Source: Streptomyces guryensis
Lineage (GTDB): Bacteria > Actinomycetota > Actinomycetes > Streptomycetales > Streptomycetaceae
Assembly (NCBI RefSeq): GCF_021261325.1
Contig: NZ_JAJSBI010000011.1
Span: 186,001 to 250,000 of the forward strand
Length of the DNA: 64,000 nt
Reading direction: 5' to 3'
This document shows positions 1 through 8,175 of the stretch, piece by piece. The notes below the pieces were generated by a model, which was given only the letters and a program-made list of their open reading frames with translations, was not told the DNA's origin and made no database searches. Within the stretch, counting starts at the first letter, position 1; each line of letters opens with the position of its first letter. The position numbers were made by a program, and so were the translations under genes.

Positions 1-221
1 CGCGCCCGCGAGTTGCAGGAATCGGCGCCGATTGACTTCGGGCATGGGTGGGTGCCTCTCATCCTGGTGCGGATGGCCGGAACATGACGGATAGCGCGCG
101 GTGCGAGTGTTCCAAGAGCACCAAACGTCAGGGAAGGGCCCGGTGGCGCCCATGTGAAAGTCGTCGGTACGCGAGGTGCGCCGCAGCGGCCGGGACTTCG
201 GCACACCAAGGCGCCCCACGT

Positions 222-320
222 GCTGGGGAAGCGGCGCTCGGGGTTGAGGTTGGCGCCGGCTGCCAGGCCCAGGCTGCCGGCCAGGGCGCTGCCGAGGTCG
301 GAGAGGATGTCGGCGTTCAG
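222..320 (-). pseudogene. Remnant of an isocitrate/isopropylmalate dehydrogenase-type gene
   Basis: Read on the minus strand, about 33 codons spell a block typical of the tartrate/isopropylmalate/isocitrate dehydrogenase family: an ADILSDLGSALAG stretch followed by GANLNPERRFPS. In intact members this is followed by the MFEPVHGSA motif, which is absent; the frame continues into unrelated sequence on the low-coordinate side. Upstream on the minus strand the frame breaks at the junction with the next remnant. Only this core of a gene normally about 350 codons long survives. Positions 1-221 show no other recognisable coding. Family assignment is from remembered motifs. Confidence 0.5.
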
Positions 321-321
321 G

Positions 322-420
322 AACGACGACGTCGAGAAGGTCACCGGCCGCATGGCGACCACCTTCCACGAGTTCGCGCAGCGCAACGCCCACGCCTGGG
401 CCGCAACGGCGGGGGTGTGA
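322..420 (+). pseudogene. 3' remnant of an NmrA-like NAD(P)-binding protein
   Basis: About 32 codons ending at TGA 418-420 encode DVEKVTGR, then TTFHEFAQRNAHAW. This resembles the C-terminal end of NmrA/NAD(P)H-binding SDR-like proteins, which commonly close with a VTGRPxxTFxxFxxxxAxxW motif. The Rossmann N-terminal part is missing, and the sequence to the left belongs to a different, opposite-strand gene remnant. It is followed closely by another degraded gene of a family often found next to NmrA proteins, so this looks like a decayed two-gene unit. Confidence 0.45.
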
Positions 421-447
421 CCATGCCCGTCGAGACACTTCGTCTCC

Positions 448-537
448 GTGATCACCATCAGGAACCGCCGGGTGAGCAACTGCCGCGACTACCTCGACCC
501 CGTCGCGGTGTTCCGAACGTTCGGATGGCCGGCAGAG
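448..537 (+). pseudogene. 3' remnant of a SnoaL-like/NTF2-fold protein
   Basis: Thirty codons encode a VITIRNRRVSNCRDYLDPVAV segment continuing to FGWPAE. This matches the usual C-terminal pattern of SnoaL-like (nuclear transport factor 2 family) proteins: a 'vrdGrv..wrDYwDP' strand followed by a short hydrophobic tail. An ATG at 422, just after the NmrA-like remnant, may be the old start, but most of the gene is deleted. The distal half is read in antisense as the end of the neighbouring kinase gene, which apparently lost its own stop codon here. Confidence 0.45.
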
Positions 538-1085
538 GCCCGCCGACGCCCCGAGCGAGGGACCTGGCTCCGGACGGCCTCCGCGATCCGCAGGGCGGCC
601 TCGGCGGGCGTGAGGTGGGTGGTGTCGACCACCTCCGCCTCGTCGTGCAGCCAGGTACGGGCCGCCTCGGCGTAGGGCTCGAGGTATTTGAGACGGAAGG
701 GGGAGTTGGGGCCGAGGGTGTCGCCCGCGATGCGTCCGCGGAGGGTGTCCTGGTCGGCGTGGAGGACGAAGTGCCGTACCGGAACGGCGTGTTGGGCGAG
801 GCCCGTGCTGATCTCCCGCCAGTACTGCTCGACCAGGACGGTCATGGGGATCACCAGGGTGCCGCCGGTGTAGTCGAGGACGCGGCGGGCGGTCTCGACG
901 ACCAGCGGCCGCCACGGCGGCCAGTGCTGGAAGTTGTCCGTCGCAGGGAGCCCCGGCGTGATGTCCATGAGCGTCTCGCCGACCTTCTCGGCGTCGAACA
1001 CCCGTGAGTCCGGGATCAGTTGCTGCACGAGTGGACTGGTCGTCGACTTGCCTGCGCCGTGGGTGCCGTTGATCCATACGATCAT
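489..1085 (-). CDS. TmrB-like P-loop kinase/ATPase (AAA family), 198 aa
   Basis: A small soluble P-loop NTPase. From ATG 1083-1085 the protein opens MIVWINGTHGAGKST, a Walker A motif at residues 7-14 placed right at the N-terminus, as in tunicamycin-resistance protein TmrB-like and shikimate-kinase-like NTPases. The longer open frame upstream to 1331 is Arg/Pro-rich low-complexity shadow and was not used. The middle contains the DAEKVG and FVLHADQDTLRGRI regions common in this group. The substrate is unknown. The last 16 or so residues (AGHPNVRNTATGSR region) are encoded antisense to a SnoaL-like remnant, so the C-terminus looks acquired by read-through after rearrangement. No operon partner is evident. 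Confidence 0.7.
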   Translation of the reverse strand: MIVWINGTHGAGKSTTSPLVQQLIPDSRVFDAEKVGETLMDITPGLPATDNFQHWPPWRPLVVETARRVLDYTGGTLVIPMTVLVEQYWREISTGLAQHAVPVRHFVLHADQDTLRGRIAGDTLGPNSPFRLKYLEPYAEAARTWLHDEAEVVDTTHLTPAEAALRIAEAVRSQVPRSGRRRASAGHPNVRNTATGSR

Positions 1086-1923
1086 GGGCCCGATGCTAAC
1101 GGTGTGCGGTCTCGTCCCCGCTGCCGACGCGGTGAGTTGCCGCACCGCGGGGAGGCCCGGCTCGTGCGGTCGTGGTCGGCGGGACCGTCGCGGTGGACGG
1201 GGCCGTCGGTGGTACGCGACGGGCGGCACGGCGGCTCCGTACGGGCCGCGATGACCTCCGCGGCGACGGCAACGACCGCGGTCTCCTCCGGTGTGTTCGC
1301 GCCGCTGGGCGTGGGTTCGGCGGGAGCCCATGCCGCCGACGACGCAGAACAGGTCCGACGGCAGCCTCCCGGATCACGAGGAGACCACCGCGGTGCGCCG
1401 CCACCGGGCCGGACACACCTACCGCATCGCCTGGACTTTGGCCCCAGTAACCGTTCCGTCCACGCGGATGTGCCTCCCGCCCAGGTTCGGCGGGCGGCAC
1501 ATGCGCGTCCTGGGCTGAGGCGGGCGTCACCGCCTCCACGAATGCGGTGCCGAAGCAGGGTGAAGCCTGCTCGTCCGTGCGTCCGGCGCGCGATCCGTTC
1601 CGGTCCCGGTCCAGGCCCCGGGTGAAGGCGTGCAGGTGGGGCAGATCGGCACGCAAGGCCCTCGCGGACGGTGACGAACTCGTTGAGGTACCGAGATCTC
1701 CGGTTCGGCGTCGGTGACGGCGAGCCGACCGAAGCTGTGCCGATGTCGGCGCCGAGGAACGACAATGCGAGGGTGAGACAGAACAGCCCTCTGACCAGCC
1801 TCTTTACAGAAGTCCTTCCGCCTGGCAGAAGCCGCCTTGCCGAGCCGACACAAGCCTCACGACCCTGATTCCAACCACGGCAAGCGGGGCGACGCCGCCC
1901 CGCCGACAGGGACGGGAACCCCC
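1086..1923. other. Long non-coding/debris interval
   Basis: About 840 bases with no convincing intact gene. Several overlapping open frames exist on both strands, but all are Arg/Pro/Ala-rich shadows of the GC bias. The only recognisable content is the transposase remnant at 1532-1690. The promoter of the Rieske oxygenase gene must lie in the last 100-200 bases, but no clear -35/-10 pair was seen. Confidence 0.6.
1532..1690 (-). pseudogene. C-terminal fragment of an ISL3-type transposase
   Basis: On the minus strand two frames together give the end of an ISL3/IS204-type transposase. One frame has LPHLHAFTRGLDRDRN. After a frameshift, another has RIARRTHGRAGFTLLRHRI. In intact ISL3 transposases these two blocks follow each other, separated by the TEGVNxKTK region, which is scrambled here. 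The N-terminal part and terminal inverted repeats were not found. It is a dead relic and marks this interval as a former insertion site. Confidence 0.55.
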
Positions 1924-2997
1924 ATGCCTCACATGACCGCCTTCGCCAGGAACCAGTGGTACGTCGCCGCCTACAGTCACGAGGTCGGGCGCGAGGAGTT
2001 GCTCGGCCGGACCATCCTCGGTGAACCGCTCGTGTTCTACCGGACGGAGGAGGACGGGACGCCGGTCGCGCTCGCCGACCGCTGTGTGCACCGCCGCTTC
2101 CCGCTGCACGAGAAGCCCAGCCGGCTGGACGGCGACAAACTCGTGTGCGGCTACCACGGGTTCACCTATGACACGACGGGTACCTGCGTGTACGTGCCCG
2201 GTCAGAAGCGCATACCGCGCACCGCCCGCGTCGCCTCCTACCCGGTGGTCGAGCTGGACTCGCTGGTGTGGGTGTGGATCGGCGACCCGGCCCTCGCCGA
2301 TGCGCAGACCATCCCCCGGGCCCGGCATCTCGACGCGCCCGGCTGGGTCACCGTCCGTGGTATGGAGCCCATCGACGCGGACTACGGGCTGCTGGTCGAC
2401 AACCTCCTCGATCTCTCTCACGAGACGTATCTGCACGGCGGTTACATCGGCACCCCCGAGGTCGCCGAGACGCCGATCACCACCGAGGTCGACGAGGGCG
2501 CGGGCATCGTGCGGGTCAGCCGCCACATGGACGACGCCGAGTGCCCACCGTTCTACGCCAACTCCACCGGTATCCAGGGCCGGATCACCCGCTGGCAGGA
2601 CATCGAGTACCACGCGCCCTGCCTGTATCTGCTGCACAGCAGGATCGCGCCGGCAGGCGTGCTGCCGGAGGCCGACGGCAGCGACCCGAACGGCTTCCAC
2701 ACCGAGATCACGTACGCGATCACGCCGTCGTCGGACGGCAAGGTGTACGACTTCTGGGCCGTCTCGCGCGACTGGGCGACGGAGAACACCGAGGTCACCG
2801 AGTTCATGCGGAGCAACAACCACACCGTGGTCATGCAGGACGTGGTCGCGCTCAACCTGCTGCACAAGACGCTCGGCACGGAGCGGACGGGGTACCAGGA
2901 ACTCAGCATCAACATCGACACCGGCGGCCTGGCCGCCCGCCGTATCCTCGCCCGGCTGGTCGAGGAGGGCGACAAGCCCGTGGAGAAGGTCCTGTGA
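1924..2997 (+). CDS. Rieske non-heme iron oxygenase, VanA-like alpha subunit
   Basis: A 357-residue oxygenase component that would use electrons from the reductase two genes downstream to hydroxylate or O-/N-demethylate a small substrate. The Rieske [2Fe-2S] site is CVH at residues 54-56 and CGYH at 75-78. The mononuclear iron site is the DNLLDLSHETYLH segment (H166, H171 and an acidic/Asn residue before them). Length and C-terminal part resemble vanillate O-demethylase-type (VanA) enzymes. The start chosen is ATG 1924; the frame is open to 1837, but the extra residues are unlike the family. The stop overlaps the next gene by 4 nt, so the three genes are translationally coupled. Substrate is not fixed by sequence; vanillate-like aromatics or a proline-type betaine are possible. 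Confidence 0.85.
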   Translation: MPHMTAFARNQWYVAAYSHEVGREELLGRTILGEPLVFYRTEEDGTPVALADRCVHRRFPLHEKPSRLDGDKLVCGYHGFTYDTTGTCVYVPGQKRIPRTARVASYPVVELDSLVWVWIGDPALADAQTIPRARHLDAPGWVTVRGMEPIDADYGLLVDNLLDLSHETYLHGGYIGTPEVAETPITTEVDEGAGIVRVSRHMDDAECPPFYANSTGIQGRITRWQDIEYHAPCLYLLHSRIAPAGVLPEADGSDPNGFHTEITYAITPSSDGKVYDFWAVSRDWATENTEVTEFMRSNNHTVVMQDVVALNLLHKTLGTERTGYQELSINIDTGGLAARRILARLVEEGDKPVEKVL

Positions 2998-3167
2998 GCA
3001 GCTCGACCGGCGAGATCTACCGCATCGACTGGCTGCCGGGCACCGACATCCTGCACGGCACCTGTCACTGCGGCGCCGAGCACAGCGCCCAGGACCCGAT
3101 CGAGATGTGGGAGTGGATGCTCGGCCACCCCGAAGGACACCAGCCGCGGGAGATCAGCCAGTCATGA
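2994..3167 (+). CDS. Small Cys/His protein (57 aa) between oxygenase and reductase
   Basis: A GTG start at 2994 overlaps the oxygenase stop by 4 nt (GTGA), and the TGA stop overlaps the next ATG by 4 nt, so the ORF is tightly embedded in the operon. The product is acidic and short, with a GTCHCGAEH motif near residues 22-30 and a Trp/Met-rich DPIEMWEWMLGHPEGH segment. A CxC plus nearby histidines suggests metal or Fe-S interaction, but no known family was recognised. The coupling to both partners argues that it is a real accessory subunit or assembly factor for the oxygenase system rather than a spurious ORF. Confidence 0.7.
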   Translation: MSSSTGEIYRIDWLPGTDILHGTCHCGAEHSAQDPIEMWEWMLGHPEGHQPREISQS

Positions 3168-4099
3168 CCGTCTACGAAGCCGAACTCGTCGTCGACCGCC
3201 GGGAGTCCGCGGCCGACGGCGTGCTCGCCCTCACGCTGCGCCACCCGCTCGGCGAGGACCTGCCGGCCTGGGAGCCGGGCGCCCATGTCGACGTCGTGCT
3301 CGGGCCGGAGCTGGAGCGCCAGTACTCGCTGTGCGGCGATCCCGCGGACCGTTCGGTGTGGCGGATCGCCGTACTGCGGGAGCCGGCCGGGCGCGGTGGT
3401 TCCACCCATGTGCACGAGCAGTTGAGGCAGGGCGCCAAGGTGCGCGTGCGCGGGCCGCGCAACCACTTCCGGCTGGAGAGTGCGCCGCGATATCGCTTCG
3501 TCGCCGGCGGGATCGGCATCACCCCGATCCTCCCCATGCTGGCCGCCGCGGAGGCCGCGGGTGCCGAGTGGACGCTGCTGTACGGCGGTCGTACCCGCAA
3601 CTCCATCGCCTTCACTGAGGAGTTGGGGCGCTACGGGGAACGGGTGACCGTCTCTCCGCAGGACGAGAACGGGCTCCTCGATCTCGGTTCCGTGCTGGAC
3701 GACCTGCCCGAGGGCACGCTCGTGTACTGCTGCGGCCCCGGGCCGCTGCTGGACGCGGTCGAGGAGCGGTGCCCGGCCGAGCGGCTGCGGGTGGAGCGGT
3801 TCTCGCCGAGGGCCCGGGAGGCCGGTGAGAACGGCGAGTTCGAGGTCGAACTGGCACAGAGCGGCCGTACCGTGAGGGTGGCGCCGGACGTCTCCGTGCT
3901 GGACGCCGTGCGCGCGGCGGGCGTGGAGGTGCTGTTCTCCTGCACCGAGGGCACCTGCGGCACCTGCGAGACCGACGTCCTCGACGGCACCCCGGACCAC
4001 CGGGACTCGGTGCTCAGCGCCGAGGAACAGCAGAGCGGGGAGACGATGATGATCTGCGTGTCCCGCTGCCGTGGGAAGAAGCTCGTACTGGACCTGTGA
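3164..4099 (+). CDS. VanB-like FMN/[2Fe-2S] oxidoreductase
   Basis: A 311-residue phthalate-dioxygenase-reductase type protein that passes electrons from NAD(P)H via flavin and a ferredoxin domain to the Rieske oxygenase. In order: flavin domain with RQYSLC at 52-57, nucleotide-binding domain with GGIGITPILPM at about 115-125 and YCCGPGPLL near 188-196, then a C-terminal plant-type ferredoxin domain with cysteines 260, 265, 268 and 298. ATG 3164 overlaps the preceding stop (ATGA). The gene is the last of the plus-strand operon and converges with the GntR gene 46 nt away. Confidence 0.88.
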   Translation: MTVYEAELVVDRRESAADGVLALTLRHPLGEDLPAWEPGAHVDVVLGPELERQYSLCGDPADRSVWRIAVLREPAGRGGSTHVHEQLRQGAKVRVRGPRNHFRLESAPRYRFVAGGIGITPILPMLAAAEAAGAEWTLLYGGRTRNSIAFTEELGRYGERVTVSPQDENGLLDLGSVLDDLPEGTLVYCCGPGPLLDAVEERCPAERLRVERFSPRAREAGENGEFEVELAQSGRTVRVAPDVSVLDAVRAAGVEVLFSCTEGTCGTCETDVLDGTPDHRDSVLSAEEQQSGETMMICVSRCRGKKLVLDL

Positions 4100-4145
4100 C
4101 CGGCCGATGCACTGCGCCTGAATCCCGGCCATGGAGCGGTAGCCG

Positions 4146-4817
4146 TCAATGTGCAGCCCACAGACCGCGGACGTGGCCGAGATGCCGGGTGATCACCTCG
4201 CGCACGCCCTCCTCGTCCCGTGCGAGCAGCGCATCGAGGAGTTCGAGGTGCTCCTCGGCGGAGGCCTGCAGCCGCTTCGACTCGGATAGAGCGGTCAGTC
4301 CGTACAGCCGTGAACGCTGCCGCAGGTCCCGTACGACTTCCACGAGATGGTCGTTGCCCGCCAGGGCGAGAAGGCCGAGGTGGAAGTGCAGGTCGGCCTC
4401 GACGTAGTCGGTGAGGTCGCCTCGTGTGGCCGAGGTGACGATCTCCATGGCGAGCGGGCGGAGCGCCTTCAGGTCGTCGAGGTCGGCGGTGGTCGCGAGG
4501 CCGACTGTCGTCGGGATCTCGATCAGGGACCGGATGTGGGTGTACTCGTCGAGCTGTTTCTCGGAGACCTCGGTGACCCGGAACCCCTTGTTCGGGACGA
4601 TCTCGACCATGCCCTCCTTCACCAGTTCGAGCATCGCCTCGCGCACGGGGGTCGCGGAGACGCCGAGGCGGGGGGCGAGGGCCGGCGCCGAGTACACCTG
4701 GCCGGGGCGCAGTTCACCGGAGATCAGTGCGGCCCGCAGCACGTCCACGACCTTCTCGCGGAAGTTGGGCTTCCTGCCGCCGAGCGAGGGGATGGCGGGG
4801 CGGTGCTGCTGGGCCAT
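4146..4817 (-). CDS. GntR-family regulator, FadR/FCD subfamily
   Basis: A 223-residue transcription factor. A winged helix-turn-helix (FREKVVDVLRAALISG through RVTEV, about residues 19-85) precedes a helical FCD effector domain with the Asp/His pattern of metal-dependent FadR-type regulators (DLHFHLGLLALAGN). ATG 4817 is preferred over the frame's earlier start because AAGGAGG lies about 6-8 nt upstream. It follows the hydroxyproline epimerase gene by 41 nt on the same strand and is probably the last gene of that operon, hence likely its pathway-specific regulator, responding to hydroxyproline or an intermediate. Two similar 19-bp sites at 9626 and 5356 are candidate operators. Confidence 0.85.
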   Translation of the reverse strand: MAQQHRPAIPSLGGRKPNFREKVVDVLRAALISGELRPGQVYSAPALAPRLGVSATPVREAMLELVKEGMVEIVPNKGFRVTEVSEKQLDEYTHIRSLIEIPTTVGLATTADLDDLKALRPLAMEIVTSATRGDLTDYVEADLHFHLGLLALAGNDHLVEVVRDLRQRSRLYGLTALSESKRLQASAEEHLELLDALLARDEEGVREVITRHLGHVRGLWAAH

Positions 4818-4858
4818 GGTGATCGTCCTCCTTGGGTTACCGGACATTATCGGGCCGC

Positions 4859-5860
4859 CTACAACACGAACCCCGCGGGGAACGGGTCCTCCGGGTCGAG
4901 GAGGTACTGGGCGGTTCCGGTGATCCAGGCGCGGCCGGTGAAGCTGGGCAGGACGGCGGGGCGGCCCGCCACCTCGGTGGTGCCGAGGAGACGGCCGGTG
5001 AAACGCGTGCCGATGAAGGACTCGTTGACGAACTCGGTGTGCAGGGGGAGTTCGCCGCGCGCATGCAGCTGCGCCATGCGTGCGCTGGTGCCGGTGCCGC
5101 AGGGTGAGCGGTCGAACCAGCCGGGGTGGATCGCCATCGCGTGCCGGGAGTGGCGGGCGTCTGAGCCGGGCGCGTAGAGGTGGACGTGGTGGCAGCCGCG
5201 GATGGACGGATCTTCGGGGTGGACGGGCTCGTCCTCCGCGTTGATGGCGTCCATCAGGGACAGGCCCGCGGCGAGGATGTCGTCCTTGCGGGCGCGGTCG
5301 AAGGGGAGGCCGAACTGGTCCAGGGGGAGGATGGCGTAGAAGTTTCCGCCGTATGCCATGTCATATGTCACTGACCGCCCGTCAGCCAACGTCGCCTTGC
5401 GGTCGAGCCCCACCGCGAACGACGGCACGTTCCTCAGCGTCACCGCCTTGGCCGCGCCGCCCTCCACCGCCACCTCCGCGACCACGACTCCGGCCGGGGT
5501 GTCGAGGCGGATGGTGGTGACCGGTTCGACGACCTCGACCATGCCGGTCTCGACGAGGACGGTCGCGACGCCGATGGTGCCGTGCCCGCACATCGGCAGA
5601 TAGCCGGACACCTCGATGTAGACGACACCCCAGTCGCAGTCGGCCCGGGCCGGCGGCTGGAGGATGGCGCCGCTCATCGCGGAGTGCCCGCGCGGCTCGT
5701 TCATCAGCAACTGCTTGATGTCGTCGCGGTGTTCGCGGAAGTACAGCCGCCGCTCGTTCATCGCCGCCCCGGGGATGGTGCCGATCCCGCCGGTGATCAC
5801 GCGGGTGGGCATGCCCTCGGTGTGCGAGTCGACGGCGTGCAGGACGAGTCTGCTGCGCAT
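4859..5860 (-). CDS. 4-hydroxyproline 2-epimerase (proline racemase family)
   Basis: A 333-residue cytoplasmic enzyme that would interconvert trans-4-hydroxy-L-proline and cis-4-hydroxy-D-proline. Both catalytic cysteines of the racemase/epimerase branch are present: C91 in MCGHG and C254 in SPCGTGTSA. A Thr in place of the first Cys would instead mark a dehydratase. DSHTEGMPTR near the N-terminus is also typical. The surrounding genes (D-hydroxyproline dehydrogenase subunits and a DapA-type deaminase) favour hydroxyproline over proline as substrate. It is 18 nt downstream of the deaminase gene. A possible regulator site lies inside the coding region at 5356-5374. Confidence 0.88.
   Translation of the reverse strand: MRSRLVLHAVDSHTEGMPTRVITGGIGTIPGAAMNERRLYFREHRDDIKQLLMNEPRGHSAMSGAILQPPARADCDWGVVYIEVSGYLPMCGHGTIGVATVLVETGMVEVVEPVTTIRLDTPAGVVVAEVAVEGGAAKAVTLRNVPSFAVGLDRKATLADGRSVTYDMAYGGNFYAILPLDQFGLPFDRARKDDILAAGLSLMDAINAEDEPVHPEDPSIRGCHHVHLYAPGSDARHSRHAMAIHPGWFDRSPCGTGTSARMAQLHARGELPLHTEFVNESFIGTRFTGRLLGTTEVAGRPAVLPSFTGRAWITGTAQYLLDPEDPFPAGFVL
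5356..5374. promoter_or_regulatory. Candidate GntR operator inside the epimerase gene
   Basis: CCATGTCATATGTCACTGA matches the sequence at the operon's promoter end (9626-9644) at 16 of 19 positions in the same orientation. It contains a GTCATATG core with near dyad symmetry. The location within a coding region could serve looping or roadblock repression, or be chance. No binding evidence is available. Confidence 0.35.
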
Positions 5861-5878
5861 GGCCTGCCTCCTTGTGGG

Positions 5879-6769
5879 TTACGCGAGTCCGGCGGCGACG
5901 GCCTTCTCAGTGGCGGCGCGGACGGCCGCCTCCTGTTCGGGCAGCAGCGGCATACGGGGTGGCCGGACCGGCCCGCCGTGCCGCCCGACGATGTCCATGG
6001 ACAACTTGATGGCCTGCACGAACCCCACCTGGGAGTCCCAGCGCAGCAGCGGATGCAGCTGGCGGTAGAGCTGGTTGGCGGTGGTCAGGTCACCGTCGAC
6101 GGCCGCGTGGTAGAGCTCCACGCTCGCGGCGGGCAGGGCGTTCGGGTAGCCGGCCACCCAGCCCTTGGCGCCCGCGATCGCCAGCTCCAGCAGGACGTCG
6201 TCGGCGCCGATCAACAGGTCGAGCTCCGGGGCGAGTTCGGCGATCCGGTAGGCGCGGCGGACGTCCCCGGAGAACTCCTTGACGGCGTGGATGTACCCCT
6301 CGCCGTGCAGTTTCGCGAGGAGTTCCGGTACGAGGTCGACCTTGGTGTCGATCGGGTTGTTGTACGCCACCACCGGCACGCCAGCCTTGGCGACCTCCGC
6401 GTAGTGGGCGAGCACCGAACGCTCGTCGGCGCGGTAGGCGTTGGGCGGCAGCAGCATCACGGCGCGACAGCCGGCGTCGCGGGCCTGCTCGGCCCAGCGG
6501 CGGGACTCCGCGGACCCGTACGCGGCCACCCCGGGCATCACCCGCTGCCCGCCGATCGCGGCGACGGCCGTCTCGACGACCTTGGCGCGCTCCTCGGGGG
6601 TGAGCACCTGGTACTCCCCCAGCGAACCGTTGGGGACGACGCCGTCGCAGCCGTTCTCGACGAGCCAGGCGCAGTGCTCGGCGTACTTGTCGTGGTTCAC
6701 CGTGAGGTCGTCGTTCAGCGGCAGCGCGGTGGCGACGAGGACTCCGCGCCAGGGACGGTGGTCGGTCAT
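5879..6769 (-). CDS. DapA-family 1-pyrroline-4-hydroxy-2-carboxylate deaminase (predicted)
   Basis: A 296-residue class I aldolase-fold enzyme. The Schiff-base lysine is K164 in HAVKEFSGD and the conserved tyrosine is Y136 in VVAYNNP. NGSLGEY at 47-53 replaces the GTTGE loop of true dihydrodipicolinate synthases. Flanked by hydroxyproline epimerase and D-hydroxyproline dehydrogenase genes, it most likely deaminates and dehydrates 1-pyrroline-4-hydroxy-2-carboxylate to alpha-ketoglutarate semialdehyde, the LhpC/HypD step. ATG 6769 overlaps the stop of the upstream dehydrogenase subunit (ATGA), so the long in-frame extension to 7018 was rejected. Confidence 0.82.
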   Translation of the reverse strand: MTDHRPWRGVLVATALPLNDDLTVNHDKYAEHCAWLVENGCDGVVPNGSLGEYQVLTPEERAKVVETAVAAIGGQRVMPGVAAYGSAESRRWAEQARDAGCRAVMLLPPNAYRADERSVLAHYAEVAKAGVPVVAYNNPIDTKVDLVPELLAKLHGEGYIHAVKEFSGDVRRAYRIAELAPELDLLIGADDVLLELAIAGAKGWVAGYPNALPAASVELYHAAVDGDLTTANQLYRQLHPLLRWDSQVGFVQAIKLSMDIVGRHGGPVRPPRMPLLPEQEAAVRAATEKAVAAGLA

Positions 6770-8175
6770 GAGGATCCTCTCTCGGTGGGGTGAGTGTGCT
6801 CGTGGGCGAGGACGCCGAGCGGTACGGGACGGGCGAACGGCCGCCTGGACGGTGCGAGTCGGCACCCGGCGAGCCCGGCGACCGCGGGCGCGCACATCCG
6901 GCCCTGGCACCAGCCCATGCCGGCGCGGGTCAGCAGTTTCACCGTGCGGACGTCGCCGGCGCCGAGCTCCGTGACGGCCTCGCGGATCGCGGAGCCGGTG
7001 ACCTCCTCGCAACGGCACACGACGGTGTCGTCGGTGATCTGCTCGGTCCAGTGGGCGGGCGGGGCGTACACGGAGTCGAGCGCGGCGGCGAACTCCCGCA
7101 GCCGGTTACGGGACTTGGCGGCCGCAGCCCATTCGCGCGGGTCCGGGGCGTGCCCCGCGAGGCGGGCTGCGGCCGAGCGTCCGGCGATGTGCCCCTCGGC
7201 CAGCGCGAGGGCCGAGCCGCCGATGCCGGTTGTCTCGCCCGCGGCCCAGACGCCGGGCACGTCGGTGCGCTGCTCGCCGTCGACCTGCACGTTCATGCCG
7301 TCGAGGCGGCAGCCCAGGGTCTCGGCGAGGTCGGTGTGCGGGAGCATGCCGTGGCCGACTGCGAGGGTGTCACAGGGGATACGGCGCCCGGTGCCTGGCC
7401 GGACCCGCCCCGCACCGTCGAGCGCGGCGACGGTCACCGCCTCCAGCCGCTCGGTTCCGTGCGCCTCGACGACGGTGTGCCGGGTGAAGGTGCGCACCCG
7501 GCGCCGGAGCAGCTGGGCCGCGTATCCGGCCCCTTCGGCGAGCTTGCCCGGCTGTGCCGCGAGCGCCCGGGACCGTCGTACGAACGCCTTGGGATCGGCG
7601 GATTCGACGAGCGCGGCGATTTCCACCCCGGCCGCGGCGAGCCCGGTCGCGACCGGCAGCAGCAGCGGCCCGGTGCCGGCCACCACGGCGGTACGCCCTG
7701 ACACCGCGAGGGCTCCCTTGAGCATCGCCTGGGCGCCGCCCGCGGTGAGGACGCCGGGGAGGGTCCAGCCGGGGAAGGGCAGCACCTTCTCGTAGCCGCC
7801 GGTGGCGAGGAGCACGGCGTCGGCGTGAACGGCGACCGGGTCCTCCTGCTCGGGGCCGAGCAGGGCGTGCACGGTGAACCGGTCTGCGCGCCGTTCGACG
7901 AACCAGACATGATGGTCCGTCAAGTGCCTTACCGAGCCCGCCTTCACGTGTGTGTCGAGGCCGCCCCGCAGCCGCTCCCATGTGCCCCAGTCATGGTGCA
8001 GCGCCTGCGGTCGTCGCGCGCGCAGTTCGGCGGCGGGCTGACGGTAGAACTGGCCGCCCGCCGCCGCGGCCGAGTCGAGGAGTGTGACGCGGACGCCGTG
8101 CGCCGCGGCGGCCACGGTCGCGGCCAGGCCCGCCGGGCCCGCGCCGATGACGGCGAGGTGGGGTCGGTCAGTCAT
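6766..8175 (-). CDS. D-hydroxyproline dehydrogenase, FAD/NAD-binding subunit with BFD-like Fe-S domain
   Basis: A 469-residue pyridine nucleotide-disulfide-type flavoprotein. It has an N-terminal FAD-binding VIGAGPAGLAA motif, a second GxGxxG region around VVAGTGPLLLPVA, and a C-terminal BFD-like [2Fe-2S] domain with C387, C389, C423 and C428 (CRC...CQGRMC). This arrangement is that of the large subunit of heteromeric opine/octopine oxidases and of D-hydroxyproline dehydrogenase (LhpBEF type). It overlaps the small ferredoxin-like subunit gene by 8 nt upstream and the deaminase by 4 nt downstream, so a co-translated complex is expected. Electron acceptor is unknown. Confidence 0.82.
   Translation of the reverse strand: MTDRPHLAVIGAGPAGLAATVAAAAHGVRVTLLDSAAAAGGQFYRQPAAELRARRPQALHHDWGTWERLRGGLDTHVKAGSVRHLTDHHVWFVERRADRFTVHALLGPEQEDPVAVHADAVLLATGGYEKVLPFPGWTLPGVLTAGGAQAMLKGALAVSGRTAVVAGTGPLLLPVATGLAAAGVEIAALVESADPKAFVRRSRALAAQPGKLAEGAGYAAQLLRRRVRTFTRHTVVEAHGTERLEAVTVAALDGAGRVRPGTGRRIPCDTLAVGHGMLPHTDLAETLGCRLDGMNVQVDGEQRTDVPGVWAAGETTGIGGSALALAEGHIAGRSAAARLAGHAPDPREWAAAAKSRNRLREFAAALDSVYAPPAHWTEQITDDTVVCRCEEVTGSAIREAVTELGAGDVRTVKLLTRAGMGWCQGRMCAPAVAGLAGCRLAPSRRPFARPVPLGVLAHEHTHPTERGSS

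Noticed and set aside
48..1007. 319-codon plus-strand ORF
   Set aside because: Highly Arg/Gly/Val-rich and antisense to the P-loop kinase, typical of GC-bias shadow frames; no motifs.
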